From: Streptomyces sp. NBC_00448
GTDB lineage: Bacteria > Actinomycetota > Actinomycetes > Streptomycetales > Streptomycetaceae
Direction of reading: 5' to 3'
NCBI RefSeq assembly: GCF_036014115.1
Contig: NZ_CP107913.1
Span: 5,520,001 to 5,584,000 of the forward strand
DNA: 64,000 nt
The position numbers and the translations under genes were made by a program. The notes below the pieces were generated by a model. The model saw only the letters and a list, made by a program, of their open reading frames with translations, was not told the origin of the DNA and ran no database searches. Position 1 is the first letter of the stretch. Each line of letters opens with the position of its first letter. Positions 19,182 to 27,891 of this stretch are shown piece after piece.

Positions 19182-19874
19182 ATGGCGAAGGTCACAGGCG
19201 ACACCGTGAACCCCGACGTCAGCCTGCTGCGCGGGATCAACGGCCTGTCCGGGCACGCCTCGCACGGCGTGGACCGGGCCGTGGCGTGGGCCGGCGGATA
19301 CGGCCTGGTCGCCCTGGCCCTGGTGCTGGCCGTCTGGTGCTGGTGGCGGGTGGCCCGGCGGGCCGAGGACGCGCCGGCCGCGGTCGCCGGCGTGCTGTGG
19401 TCGGGACTCGCGGCCGGGATCGCGACGCTGCTCGACCTGCCGATCCGGGCCTTCGTCCAGCGGCCCCGTCCCTACGCCGACCACGACGGCCTCCATGTGC
19501 TGGTGCACGACGGCGGCTACTCCTTCGTCAGCGTGCGCAGCGCAGTCATCGCCGCCGTCGCGGTCGGGCTGTTCACCGTCGACCGCAGGTTCGGCGTGAT
19601 CGCGCTGCTGGCCGCGCTCGCCGAGGGCTTCTGCGACATCTACGTCGGCACGCACTACCCGACCGATGTGATCGGCGGCTTCGCGCTCGGCGCCGCCACC
19701 GTGCTGCTGCTGACCGCGCCCGCCCTCGCGCTGCTCACCCGGCTCACCACCGGGGTGGCCCGCGGCCGCGCCGCGGTGCTGGTCCGCTCCTCACCGAGCG
19801 CCGCACCCGCGGCCAGCCGGCTGGGCCCACGCAAGGTCCGGCACAGCGCCACCGACAAGGACCTGGCGGCGTAA
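19182..19874 (+). CDS. PAP2-superfamily membrane protein lacking catalytic motif
   Basis: 230 residues, about five membrane helices, with the fold of type 2 phosphatidic acid phosphatases. The first motif survives loosely (RAFVQRPRP, residues 89-97). The second, normally PSGH, reads VSVR at 116-119, removing the catalytic His. In the third, SRx5Hx3D, the SR pair is CD (151-152), though His158 and Asp162 remain in GTHYPTD. Phosphatase activity is therefore doubtful; a lipid-binding or regulatory role is possible. ATG 19182 has GAGGGGTGG upstream. It lies in the same direction as the wall hydrolase, with 279 bases between them. Confidence 0.8.
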   Translation: MAKVTGDTVNPDVSLLRGINGLSGHASHGVDRAVAWAGGYGLVALALVLAVWCWWRVARRAEDAPAAVAGVLWSGLAAGIATLLDLPIRAFVQRPRPYADHDGLHVLVHDGGYSFVSVRSAVIAAVAVGLFTVDRRFGVIALLAALAEGFCDIYVGTHYPTDVIGGFALGAATVLLLTAPALALLTRLTTGVARGRAAVLVRSSPSAAPAASRLGPRKVRHSATDKDLAA

Positions 19875-19919
19875 GGACCGCGCGGTGCCTGCGCCGGGCC
19901 GCCCGTTCGGGGCCGGCGG

Positions 19920-21518
19920 CTACAGCGCCTGCGGGAAGTCGAAGAGGCGGTTCGGGTCGAGCTGCTTCTTCAGGGCGGTCAGCCGGTCGGCGTTCGGTCC
20001 GTAGTACGCGGTGCGCCAGTCGGTCAGCGACGGGTCGGTGTAGTTCTGGTAGGCGGCGCCGGACGCGTAGCGGCGCAGGGCCGTGTGGGTGTCGTCCAGC
20101 CATGAGGTGGCGGACAGTTCGTGGGAGGCGAGGTACTGCGCCAGGAAGCGCGAGCCGCGGTGGGAGAAGGCGGTGGCCGTGGCGGAGGGGCGGTTGACCG
20201 CGCCGCCCAGCGCGGTGAGGGCGATGCTGCCGGCGCCGCCGCCGGACTGGCCGGCGAGCTGCTGCAACCGGCCGACCAGCGCCTGGACGCCGCCGGCCGG
20301 CAGGTTGACGTCGTAGAAGTCGGAGCGCGCGGTGTACGTGTCCCGCTCCAGGCTGCCGACCGGGGCGAGATGGCACTGGGCTGCGCTGCGGCCCTCGCAG
20401 CCGGCGTAGGAGAACATCGCATCGACGTAGGTGTGCGGGCGCAGTGACACCGAGGTGGCGGGGGCGCCGACCGCGGTGGCCAGCCGGTCCGCGGCGGCGG
20501 CGAGGTCGTCGCGCGACCCTGTGGAGGTCATCGCGACCGAGACGGTGGGGCTCTGGCCGACCGTGCAGTTCAGGTCGAGCGCGGACCAGATGTGGTCGGG
20601 CAGGTCGGGACCCCAGCTCTGCCAGCCGCCGACCAGGTCGGCGGCGTGGCTCCACGGCCAGGTCAGATAGCCGGTGACCACGGCCGGCACCGGGTGGGTG
20701 GCGAACGTCAGGGACGTCACCACGCCGAAGTTGCCGTTGCCCGCGCCGCGCAGCGCCCAGAAGACGTCCGGCTCGGCGTCGGCGGACACCGCGTGGCTGC
20801 GGCCGTCCGCGGTGATCAACGTCGCGCCGATGAGGTTGTCGCAGGTCAGCCCCATCGAACGGCTCATCACGCCATGACCGCCGCCGAGCGTGAGCCCCGA
20901 GACGCCCACCGACGGGCACGACCCGCCCGGGATCGTCCGGCCGTACTGCGCAAGGGTGTTGTAGACGTCGATGAGCTTGGCGCCCGCGCCGATCGTGGCG
21001 GTCGTGCCGTTCACCCGGATCGAGTCGAGCTTCGAGACGTCCACGATCAGCCGGCCGGTGCCGCTGGACCAGCCCGCGTACGAGTGGCCACCGCTGCGGA
21101 CGACGGGCGTGATCCCGGTACGGCGGGCGAACTCCAGGCAGGTGCGGATGTCGTCGGCGCCGGTGACATACGCGACCGCGGCCGGCCGGAGCGAGTCGAA
21201 ACGGGTGTTGTAGAGGCGGCGGTCCACGTCATACCCGCTGTCCTGCGGGCGCACCAGCGACCCGTCCAGCGACCTTGCCAGCGTCGGCCAGTCCGGCTTC
21301 ACCGGTGACGGGGTGCCCGACGCGGTCGGCTTCGCGGACGAGGGCGTCCCCGAACCCGAGGCGGGCGCGGGCGCTTTCGCGTCGTCCCCGCCGCCGTCGC
21401 CGCACCCGCTCAGCGCCGTCGCGGCCAGCACCCCGCCGCCCGCCTTCAGCGCGGTTCGCCGCTTTACCCTGCGGGGGCTTTTGCCGACAACCCGGCTCCG
21501 GTTTTCTCCCCGGCCCAT
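19920..21518 (-). CDS. FAD-linked oxidase, berberine-bridge-enzyme type, Tat lipoprotein
   Basis: 532 residues. The N-terminus has a twin-arginine-like KRRTALKAGGG motif and a lipobox LSGC, so it is probably exported folded and lipid-anchored. A Pro/Thr/Ser linker leads to an FAD_binding_4 domain: SGGHSYAGWSSG contains the His that carries 8-alpha flavin, and GGSCPSVGVSGLTLGGGHG contains the Cys that would make the second, bicovalent link. The C-terminal BBE motif reads YQNYTDPSLTDWRTAYYG followed by KKQLDPNRLFDF. Such enzymes oxidise sugars or alkaloid-like alcohols with O2. Start ATG 21518 (GGTGGA upstream) places the Tat signal correctly; a much longer frame upstream is repeat sequence. 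Confidence 0.88.
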   Translation of the reverse strand: MGRGENRSRVVGKSPRRVKRRTALKAGGGVLAATALSGCGDGGGDDAKAPAPASGSGTPSSAKPTASGTPSPVKPDWPTLARSLDGSLVRPQDSGYDVDRRLYNTRFDSLRPAAVAYVTGADDIRTCLEFARRTGITPVVRSGGHSYAGWSSGTGRLIVDVSKLDSIRVNGTTATIGAGAKLIDVYNTLAQYGRTIPGGSCPSVGVSGLTLGGGHGVMSRSMGLTCDNLIGATLITADGRSHAVSADAEPDVFWALRGAGNGNFGVVTSLTFATHPVPAVVTGYLTWPWSHAADLVGGWQSWGPDLPDHIWSALDLNCTVGQSPTVSVAMTSTGSRDDLAAAADRLATAVGAPATSVSLRPHTYVDAMFSYAGCEGRSAAQCHLAPVGSLERDTYTARSDFYDVNLPAGGVQALVGRLQQLAGQSGGGAGSIALTALGGAVNRPSATATAFSHRGSRFLAQYLASHELSATSWLDDTHTALRRYASGAAYQNYTDPSLTDWRTAYYGPNADRLTALKKQLDPNRLFDFPQAL

Positions 21519-22290
21519 GCGTTCCACCGTCGCATCCACGCGTGTGGCCCGAACCCGGGCCTGGAGGCAGGTGCGTTCCGCCACACCCGCACCTTCAGAA
21601 ACCCAAGACGCCGCATCACCTCTGCCGGTTGCGATCACTTGCTGGGCAGCCCCCATGTGCCGGTGGCCCCATCGAACCCGCCGCGGGGGCCGAGCCGGTG
21701 GGCCCGGCGCGCCACGGAGGGTGGCTGGCCGCGCAGTTCTCCCCCTGTCTTCGCCGGGAGGTACCCCCACCCCCAGAGCTTCGCCTGGGTGGGGGTGCCC
21801 CCGGCGGAGCCAGGGGGAGTACCCCCAGCGCCCCCTGAGTATGTGCGGCTGTTCCCCAGCGCACCAGCCCGTAGCGGGTACGGGAAGCAGGCAACGGCGA
21901 GCAACCCCCTCAGGGGCGCTGGGGTACCTCCCGGCGAAGCCAGGGGGAGAACGGCGCGCTCAGCCACTTACGGACGGGTGATCCGGGGACCGTCCGTACA
22001 AGGCACCCCGGGCGGACAGGGGCACCCTTAGGCGGGGTGGTCTTCCGCGTCGCGGCGAGCACGGTCCCGCGCTCGGCGAGCCGGTCCCTTCCACCCGCAC
22101 GAGCACCGCGCCACCGCGAAGGCCCCCCGTTCGACGACGGCCACGTCATGACGGCCATCACCGCCGGAGGCACACCCCGTTGTTCCGACATCGGACACGA
22201 CTCCACCGTAACGGGCGTGACGGCCCGCTCAAGACCGTCGTTATCCCGGTGAGACCCAGCCGGTAGGGCGGGTGCAGGGATGGACGGGCG
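21519..22290. other. 772-base intergenic region dominated by repeats
   Basis: No gene family features; frames here follow the repeat composition. It contains the promoter side of the flavin oxidase and lipoprotein genes and the inverted-repeat element described separately. Confidence 0.6.
21736..21952. repeat. Intergenic inverted-repeat element
   Basis: A 32-base arm at 21736-21767 (starts GTTCTCCCCCTG, ends GGGAGGTACCCC) is repeated in inverted orientation at 21921-21952 with one mismatch. Between them are further hairpins and a degenerate inner copy near 21800-21825, plus a CCTGAGTATGTGCGGCT segment (to 21850). A third copy of the same 32 bases lies at 34769-34800. Similar short palindromic repeats are known in streptomycete intergenic DNA; no transposase is present. 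Confidence 0.8.
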
Positions 22291-23316
22291 ATGGTGGCAA
22301 CGGTGACCCCAGAGGCGGGCACGACGAGTGCGACAGCAGACGGCGGGCCGACGGACGCCCACCGCCCGGACCACGGGCAGAACAGGCCTTACGGGCGGTT
22401 CGGGCAGCACGGGCGCCGCGGCCCCGCGACACCGCGGAAGTCCGCGGCCGCGGCCGCCGCGCTGGTGTGCGCGGCCGCGCTGGCATCGGGCTGCGGCGGC
22501 CCGGCCGCGGGCACCTCCGCGGGCTCGACCCCCGCGGACGCGGCCCAGACCCGCGCCGTCACCAACGCCGCCGACACCCTGGTCAAAGCGGGCAGCTCGA
22601 AGGTGGTCACCGCGATGCGGATGGCCAGCGGCGGCACCTGGGTCACCATCACCGGCACCGGCGGCTTCGACTACGCCGAGCAGCGGGGCGAGGTGGTGGT
22701 GCTGCTGCCCAAGGACGCGGTCGGCAAGGAGGAGCACAAGCCGATCACCGAACTGATGACGCCCGGCGCCCTCTACATGAAGAACCGCGGCGCGGGCGTC
22801 CCCGCCGGCAAGTGGGTCCGGGTGGACACCACCCGCCTCCCCGACGGGAACCTGGTCACCGGCGGCGCCACCGAACCGCTGGCCGCCGCCGAACTGCTGC
22901 GCGGCGCCGAGGACGTGACGTACTCCGGCACCGAGCAACTGCAAGGCGTCCAGGTGCGGCACTTCCGGGGCACCACCGACATCGCGAGGGCCGCCCGGAT
23001 CGCCTCGCCCGCGGTGCGCGGCCCGCTGAGCGCCGCGGCGGCGGGCTTCACGGTGACCCGGGTGCCGTTCGACGCGTGGCTGGACGCGCAGGGGCGGCTG
23101 CGTAAGCTCACCGAGCGGTTCACGATGAGCACCACGGCCGACGGCAAGAGCACCGACCGCAAGGGCACCGGCACCCCGAAAAGCACCGGGGCCGCCGGCC
23201 AGGATGTGACAGTTGTCTCCACCACGACCTACGACGCGTTCGGCACCCCGGTCGCGGTGACCACGCCCGGCGGTACCGACATCTGGACCGGCAAGATCGT
23301 TTCTGCCCAGCCGTAG
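22291..23316 (+). CDS. LppX/LprG-like lipoprotein (LolA-like fold)
   Basis: 341 residues. An unusually long polar N-terminus (about 49) precedes a hydrophobic stretch and lipobox ALASGC with Cys68. The mature part begins with a coil and then strand-rich segments (GTWVTITGTGGFDY, EVVVLLPKDA, LYMKN), the pattern of actinobacterial LppX/LprAFG proteins, which carry lipids across the envelope. A helix VRGPLSAAAAGFTV and closing TYDAFGTPVAVTTP strand also fit. The specific cargo is unknown. Start ATG 22291 is tentative: a start nearer the hydrophobic segment would give a normal signal peptide. Confidence 0.75.
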   Translation: MVATVTPEAGTTSATADGGPTDAHRPDHGQNRPYGRFGQHGRRGPATPRKSAAAAAALVCAAALASGCGGPAAGTSAGSTPADAAQTRAVTNAADTLVKAGSSKVVTAMRMASGGTWVTITGTGGFDYAEQRGEVVVLLPKDAVGKEEHKPITELMTPGALYMKNRGAGVPAGKWVRVDTTRLPDGNLVTGGATEPLAAAELLRGAEDVTYSGTEQLQGVQVRHFRGTTDIARAARIASPAVRGPLSAAAAGFTVTRVPFDAWLDAQGRLRKLTERFTMSTTADGKSTDRKGTGTPKSTGAAGQDVTVVSTTTYDAFGTPVAVTTPGGTDIWTGKIVSAQP

Positions 23317-23447
23317 ACCGGGGCACCGCCGGAACGGGCCTACTGGAAATGGTCCATCCGTGCCATGCGCCGGGTCACGTATGGTCCCTACGCTTGATGA
23401 CGGCCGTTCGCAGGCGTACGGGGATGCGTAGAGGAGGTGGTGCGGGT

Positions 23448-23621
23448 ATGGCGCCGTCGCCCATGACATCGGTGCAGGACGATCCAGTGGCGCTGGCCGA
23501 GATCGATCTGTGCGGCGAGCTGATGATCGCCGCTTCCGCCGCCGTCGAGGAGCGGTTGAGCTTCGACCGGATCGACGAGGTGCTGGAGGTCGCCCGGGTC
23601 CCGCTGGCCCAGGCGAACTAG
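23448..23621 (+). CDS. Small conserved-looking hypothetical protein
   Basis: 57 residues with a strong GAGGAGGTGG ribosome-binding site 7 bases before ATG 23448. The core ALAEIDLCGELMIAASAAVEE then LSFDRIDEVLEV looks like two amphipathic helices joined by an acidic turn. I recall similar short proteins beside this region in other streptomycetes, but no function is known. It ends before the convergent csoR gene. Confidence 0.75.
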   Translation: MAPSPMTSVQDDPVALAEIDLCGELMIAASAAVEERLSFDRIDEVLEVARVPLAQAN

Positions 23622-23704
23622 CCCTCCCCAACCCCGCCCGCGCCGCGCCTGCCTCCACCCGGCACCGCGCCCGGACCGCGACCCCGCTTCCGCCCGCGCC
23701 GCGA

Positions 23705-24031
23705 CTACGTGCGCAGCAGTCGCGCTATCGCCGCCGTCGCCTCGGCGACCTTCTCGTCGATCTCCGGGCCGCCGCCGACCGCGGCCGCGGCCACGCAGTG
23801 CCGCAGGTGCTCCTCCAGCAGCTGGAGCGCGAAGGACTGCAGCCCCTTGGTGCTCGCCGAGACCTGGGTGAGGATGTCGATGCAGTACACGTCCTCCTCG
23901 ACCATCCGCTGCAGTCCGCGCAGCTGACCCTCGATCCTGCGCAGCCGTTTCAGATGGGACTCTTTGTCATGGCTGTAGCCATGCGGCCCGTGCGGCTTCA
24001 CAATCTCCCCGGCGATGCCTTCCGTGGCCAT
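23705..24031 (-). CDS. csoR: Copper-sensing repressor CsoR
   Basis: 108 residues, all-helical tetrameric repressor of the CsoR/RcnR family. The Cu(I) ligands Cys50, His75 and Cys79 are present (DVYCIDIL and EEHLRHC), the x-C-H-C set that distinguishes copper sensors from RcnR. The basic N-terminal region HLKRLRRIEGQLRGLQRM binds DNA. ATG 24031 lies 26 bases from a perfect TATACCC/GGGTATA operator, so it represses itself; it presumably also controls copper-export genes elsewhere. Recalled synteny places the characterised S. lividans CsoR at the equivalent locus. Confidence 0.93.
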   Translation of the reverse strand: MATEGIAGEIVKPHGPHGYSHDKESHLKRLRRIEGQLRGLQRMVEEDVYCIDILTQVSASTKGLQSFALQLLEEHLRHCVAAAAVGGGPEIDEKVAEATAAIARLLRT

Positions 24032-24056
24032 CCGCTTGCCTGCCCTTCTGTCCCGT

Positions 24057-24075
24057 TATACCCCCGATGGGTATA
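24057..24075 (-). promoter_or_regulatory. CsoR operator overlapping the csoR -10
   Basis: TATACCC at 24057-24063 and GGGTATA at 24069-24075 form a perfect inverted repeat with a 5-base spacer, matching known CsoR boxes. On the minus strand TATAAC (24060-24055) is a good -10, so bound CsoR would block RNA polymerase. Confidence 0.88.
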
Positions 24076-24221
24076 GCTTACCGAATCGATACCCTGTGCG
24101 AGGCATCCCCTGTCAGGGGGACTTCGTCCGATGGGCGACACTGGTGGACGCCGGTTAGCCGCGGCCGGATGATGCACCTAGCATCAACGAGACCGAAACT
24201 CATGCACCCCGAGGACCTCAC

Positions 24222-24842
24222 GTGCGCTTTCGTCTGACCCCCAGGGAGACGAGCTTCTATGACATGTTCGCCGCATCCGCGGACAACATCGTCACCGGTT
24301 CGAAGCTTCTGATGGAACTGCTCGGGGCCGATTCGCCGACCCGGACCGAGATCGCAGAACGCATGAGGGCGGCCGAGCACGCCGGGGACGACGCGACCCA
24401 CGCGATCTTCCACCAGCTCAACTCCTCCTTCATCACGCCGTTCGACCGGGAGGACATCTACACCCTCGCCGGTTCGCTGGACGACATCATGGACTTCATG
24501 GAGGAGGCCGTCGACCTGGTCGTCCTCTACAACGTCGAGGAGCTGCCCAAGGGCGTCGAGCAGCAGATCGAGGTGCTGGCCAGAGCCGCCGAGCTGACCG
24601 CCGAGGCGATGCCCAACCTGCGCACCATGTCGAACCTGACCGAGTACTGGATCGAGATCAACCGGCTGGAGAACCAGGCCGACCAGATCCACCGCAAGCT
24701 GCTCGCGCACCTGTTCAACGGCAAGTACGACGCGATCGAGGTGCTGAAGCTCAAGCAGATCGTCGACGTGCTGGAAGAGGCGGCCGACGCGTTCGAGCAC
24801 GTCGCCAACACGGTGGAGACCATCGCGGTCAAGGAGTCCTGA
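24222..24842 (+). CDS. PhoU-like DUF47 accessory protein of PiT transporter
   Basis: 206 residues, almost entirely helical, of the DUF47/PhoU-related family. It starts MRFRLTPRETSFYDMF, with the family's early RETSFYDMF pattern and acidic helices such as ERMRAAEHAGDDATH and EAADAFEHVANTVETIAV, which form metal-binding three-helix bundles. It is followed after 5 bases by the PiT permease gene, with which such proteins act as a regulatory partner. GTG 24222 has GAGG upstream. It is divergent from csoR. Confidence 0.9.
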   Translation: MRFRLTPRETSFYDMFAASADNIVTGSKLLMELLGADSPTRTEIAERMRAAEHAGDDATHAIFHQLNSSFITPFDREDIYTLAGSLDDIMDFMEEAVDLVVLYNVEELPKGVEQQIEVLARAAELTAEAMPNLRTMSNLTEYWIEINRLENQADQIHRKLLAHLFNGKYDAIEVLKLKQIVDVLEEAADAFEHVANTVETIAVKES

Positions 24843-24847
24843 CCTTC

Positions 24848-25843
24848 GTGGACACCTTCGTTCTGGTCGTGACCATCGGGGTCGCGCTCTTCTTCACGTA
24901 CACCAACGGCTTCCACGACTCGGCGAACGCCATCGCCACCTCGGTCTCCACCCGCGCGCTGACCCCCAAGGCGGCGCTGGCGATGGCCGCGGTGATGAAC
25001 CTGCTCGGCGCCTTCCTCGGCTCCAAGGTGGCCTCCACCGTGAGCAAGGGCCTGATCGCCACGCCACACGGCCGCAACGGGATGGCCATCCTGTTCGCCG
25101 CGCTCGCCGGAGCCATTGTATGGAACCTGGTCACCTGGTATTTCGGGCTGCCGTCGAGTTCAAGCCACGCGCTGTTCGGCGGTCTGGTCGGCGCGGCGCT
25201 CGCCGGCGGCACCCAGGTGCACTGGGACGGCGTGGTCGACAAGGTCATCGTGCCGATGTTCCTCTCGCCGGTGGTCGGCCTGCTCGTGGGCTACCTGGTG
25301 ATGATGGCGATCCTGTGGTTCTTCCGCGGTTCCAACCCGCACAAGGCCAAGCGCGGCTTCCGGATGGCGCAGACCGTCTCGGCGGCCGCGATGGCACTCG
25401 GCCACGGTCTGCAGGATGCCCAGAAGACGATGGGTGTGGTGGTGCTGGCGCTGGTGATCCACGACCCGAGCCGCGGATTCGGCATCCCGATCTGGGTGAA
25501 ACTGATCTGTGCGGCGATGATGTCGCTGGGCACCTACGCGGGCGGCTGGCGGATCATGCGGACCCTCGGCCGCCGGATCATCGACCTCGACCCGCCGCAG
25601 GGCTTCGCCGCCGAGACCACCTCCGCGGCGATCCTCTACACCACCTCGTACGTCTTCGCGGCGCCGGTCTCCACCACGCACGTCATCACCTCGGCGATCA
25701 TGGGCGTGGGGGCGACCAAACGGGTCAAGGCGGTCCGCTGGGGCGTGGCGAAGAACATCGTCGGCGGCTGGTTCATCACGATGCCGGCCGCGGCGGTCGT
25801 CGCCGCCGTCTGCTTCTACCTGGTCCGGCTGGTCTTCGGCTGA
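24848..25843 (+). CDS. pit: Low-affinity inorganic phosphate transporter, PiT family
   Basis: 331 residues, about ten membrane helices. Both family signature repeats are present: YTNGFHDSANAIATSVSTRAL (residues about 18-38) and, in the C-terminal half, VFAAPVSTTHVITSAIMGVG. It takes up phosphate with a divalent metal using the proton gradient. GTG 24848 lies five bases after the DUF47 stop, so the two are coupled. It is the low-affinity counterpart to the adjacent high-affinity pst system; S. coelicolor names this locus pitH1 (recalled). Confidence 0.92.
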   Translation: MDTFVLVVTIGVALFFTYTNGFHDSANAIATSVSTRALTPKAALAMAAVMNLLGAFLGSKVASTVSKGLIATPHGRNGMAILFAALAGAIVWNLVTWYFGLPSSSSHALFGGLVGAALAGGTQVHWDGVVDKVIVPMFLSPVVGLLVGYLVMMAILWFFRGSNPHKAKRGFRMAQTVSAAAMALGHGLQDAQKTMGVVVLALVIHDPSRGFGIPIWVKLICAAMMSLGTYAGGWRIMRTLGRRIIDLDPPQGFAAETTSAAILYTTSYVFAAPVSTTHVITSAIMGVGATKRVKAVRWGVAKNIVGGWFITMPAAAVVAAVCFYLVRLVFG

Positions 25844-25907
25844 CCCCGGCCGGCCACTCCGTCGGCAGGGTCATCTTGCGAACGGCCTCGCTGAACGGTC
25901 ATGCGAA

Positions 25908-25940
25908 GGGCCCCGGCCCCCTCAAGGGGAACCGGGGCCC
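25908..25940. terminator. Bidirectional hairpin terminator between pit and pstB
   Basis: GGGCCCCGG at 25908-25916 pairs with CCGGGGCCC at 25932-25940; inside, CCCC and GGGG extend the stem around a CTCAA loop. It separates two convergent operons. Confidence 0.85.
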
Positions 25941-25989
25941 GCGCGCCCTGCGGTGGCACCGCCATGCAGCACCGCACGGCGGTCTGGGA

Positions 25990-26766
25990 TCAGCCGAAGC
26001 GGCCGGAAATGTAGTCCTCGGTCGCCTGGACCGACGGGTTGGAGAAGATCCGCTGGGTCTCGTCGATCTCGATCAGCTTGCCGGGCTGCCCGACGGCGGC
26101 CAGGTTGAAGAACGCGGTACGGTCCGACACCCGCGCGGCCTGCTGCATGTTGTGCGTGACGATCACGATCGTGAAGCGTTCCTTCAGCTCCCCGATCAGG
26201 TCCTCGATGGCGAGGGTGGAGATCGGGTCGAGCGCGGAGCACGGCTCGTCCATCAGCAGCACCTGCGGCTCGACCGCGATGGCGCGGGCGATGCACAGCC
26301 GCTGCTGCTGGCCGCCGGAGAGCCCGGAGCCGGGCTTGTTCAGCCGGTCCTTGACCTCGTTCCAGAGGTTGGCGCCCTTGAGGGACTTCTCGACGATGGT
26401 GTCGAGCTCGCCCTTCTTGCGGACGCCGTTGAGCCGCAGGCCGGCCGCCACGTTGTCGTAGATCGACATGGTGGGGAACGGGTTCGGGCGCTGGAAGACC
26501 ATGCCGACGGTGCGCCGCACCGTCACCGGGTCCACGCCGCTGGCGTACAGGTTCTCGTCGTCCAGCATCACCTTGCCCTCGACGCGGCCGCCGGGGGTGA
26601 CCTCGTGCATGCGGTTCAAGGTGCGCAGGAAGGTGGACTTGCCGCAGCCGGACGGGCCGATGAAGGCGGTCACGGAGCCGGGCTCGACGGTCATCGAGAT
26701 GTCGTCGATGGCCTTGTGGCTGCCGTAGTAGGCGGACAGGCCGCTGACGTCGATGCGTTTGGCCAT
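25990..26766 (-). CDS. pstB: Phosphate ABC transporter ATP-binding protein PstB
   Basis: 258 residues. ATPase of the high-affinity phosphate importer. Walker A GPSGCGKS (residues 37-44), the PstB-typical FQRPNPFPTMSIYDN Q-loop region, signature LSGGQQQRLC, Walker B VLLMDEPCSALDP and the switch His in VTHNMQQAARV are all intact. The C-terminus ATEDYISGRFG is characteristic of PstB. ATG 26766 is chosen; GTG 26778 adds four residues and cannot be excluded. It is the last gene of pstSCAB. Confidence 0.97.
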   Translation of the reverse strand: MAKRIDVSGLSAYYGSHKAIDDISMTVEPGSVTAFIGPSGCGKSTFLRTLNRMHEVTPGGRVEGKVMLDDENLYASGVDPVTVRRTVGMVFQRPNPFPTMSIYDNVAAGLRLNGVRKKGELDTIVEKSLKGANLWNEVKDRLNKPGSGLSGGQQQRLCIARAIAVEPQVLLMDEPCSALDPISTLAIEDLIGELKERFTIVIVTHNMQQAARVSDRTAFFNLAAVGQPGKLIEIDETQRIFSNPSVQATEDYISGRFG

Positions 26767-26808
26767 GGTGGGGATCACTTCATTTCTCTAGGTCTGCTGA
26801 TGGCCGCG

Positions 26809-27891
26809 TCAGCGACCTGAGTGCTGCGGCGCCTTCCAGCGCGCGATGAGCCGGGCCACGAGGTTCAGGATCATCACGAAGCCGATCAGGACCAGGGCCG
26901 CGCCCCAAGCACGGGCGTAGCTCGCCGGGTTGCCGTTCACGTACTGCTGGTAGATGTAGAACGGCAGCGATTCCTGCGGGCCCTTGAAGGGGTTGTTGTT
27001 GATGTACTGGGCGCCGTAGATCAGCAGGGCGACCGGGGCGCTCTCGCCGGCGATCCGGGCCAGCGCCAGCATCACGCCGGTGGTGATGCCGCCGATGGCG
27101 GTGGGGACGACCACCTTGGTGATGGTCCGCCACTTCGGCACGCCCAGGGCGAAGGACGCCTCGCGCAGCTCGTTCGGCACGAGCTTGAGCATCTCCTCGG
27201 TGGAGCGGACCACGATCGGCGTCATCAGGATCGCCAGTGCCAGCGAGCCGGCGAAGCCGGACTGCGGCGCCTTGTCGAAGGCCACGAACCACAGCGACAG
27301 GATGAACAGGCCCGCCACGATCGAGGGGATGCCGGTCATCACGTCGACGAAGAAGGTGACCACCTTGGCGAGCCAGCCCCGGCCGTACTCGACCAGGTAG
27401 ACCGCGGTGAGGATGCCGATCGGGGTGGCGATGGCGGCGGAGATCGCGACCTGCTCCACGGTGCCGATGATGGCGTGGTAGATGCCGCCGCCGGGCTCGA
27501 TGGTGAGCACGTTCTTCATCGAGTGGGTCAGGAAGGTGCCGTCGATCACGCCGGCGCCCTGCTTGATCGTGGTCTCGATCAGCGAGTACAGCGGCAGGAC
27601 GGCCAGGATGAACGCGGACCAGACCAGGCTGGTGGCCACCCGGTCCTTGGCCTGGCGACGGCCCTCGACCTGGGCGGTGATCACGTACGACCCGGCGACG
27701 AAGAGCAGCAGCGCGATCAGGCCCCACTGGATGTGGCTGTGCAGGCCCGCGCCGGCGCCGATGGCGACGGCCACCACGATCGCGCCGAGCGCGATCGCCG
27801 GCGGTGTCCAGCGCGGCAGCCGCCGGGTCGCCAGCCGCGGGGAGGTGGGGAGGGCGGGGGACGGCGTCGCGTCGACAGCGGTCTCGGTCAT
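26809..27891 (-). CDS. pstA: Phosphate ABC transporter permease PstA
   Basis: 360 residues with a cytoplasmic N-terminus and about seven membrane helices. The permease loop that docks to the ATPase reads EASFALGVPKWRTITKVVVPTA. The segment GIYHAIIGTVEQVAISA and the GIPSIVAGLFILSLW region are typical of PstA. ATG 27891 overlaps the pstC stop by ATGA (27888-27891), so translation is coupled. It is longer than E. coli PstA because of an N-terminal helical extension. Confidence 0.95.
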   Translation of the reverse strand: MTETAVDATPSPALPTSPRLATRRLPRWTPPAIALGAIVVAVAIGAGAGLHSHIQWGLIALLLFVAGSYVITAQVEGRRQAKDRVATSLVWSAFILAVLPLYSLIETTIKQGAGVIDGTFLTHSMKNVLTIEPGGGIYHAIIGTVEQVAISAAIATPIGILTAVYLVEYGRGWLAKVVTFFVDVMTGIPSIVAGLFILSLWFVAFDKAPQSGFAGSLALAILMTPIVVRSTEEMLKLVPNELREASFALGVPKWRTITKVVVPTAIGGITTGVMLALARIAGESAPVALLIYGAQYINNNPFKGPQESLPFYIYQQYVNGNPASYARAWGAALVLIGFVMILNLVARLIARWKAPQHSGR

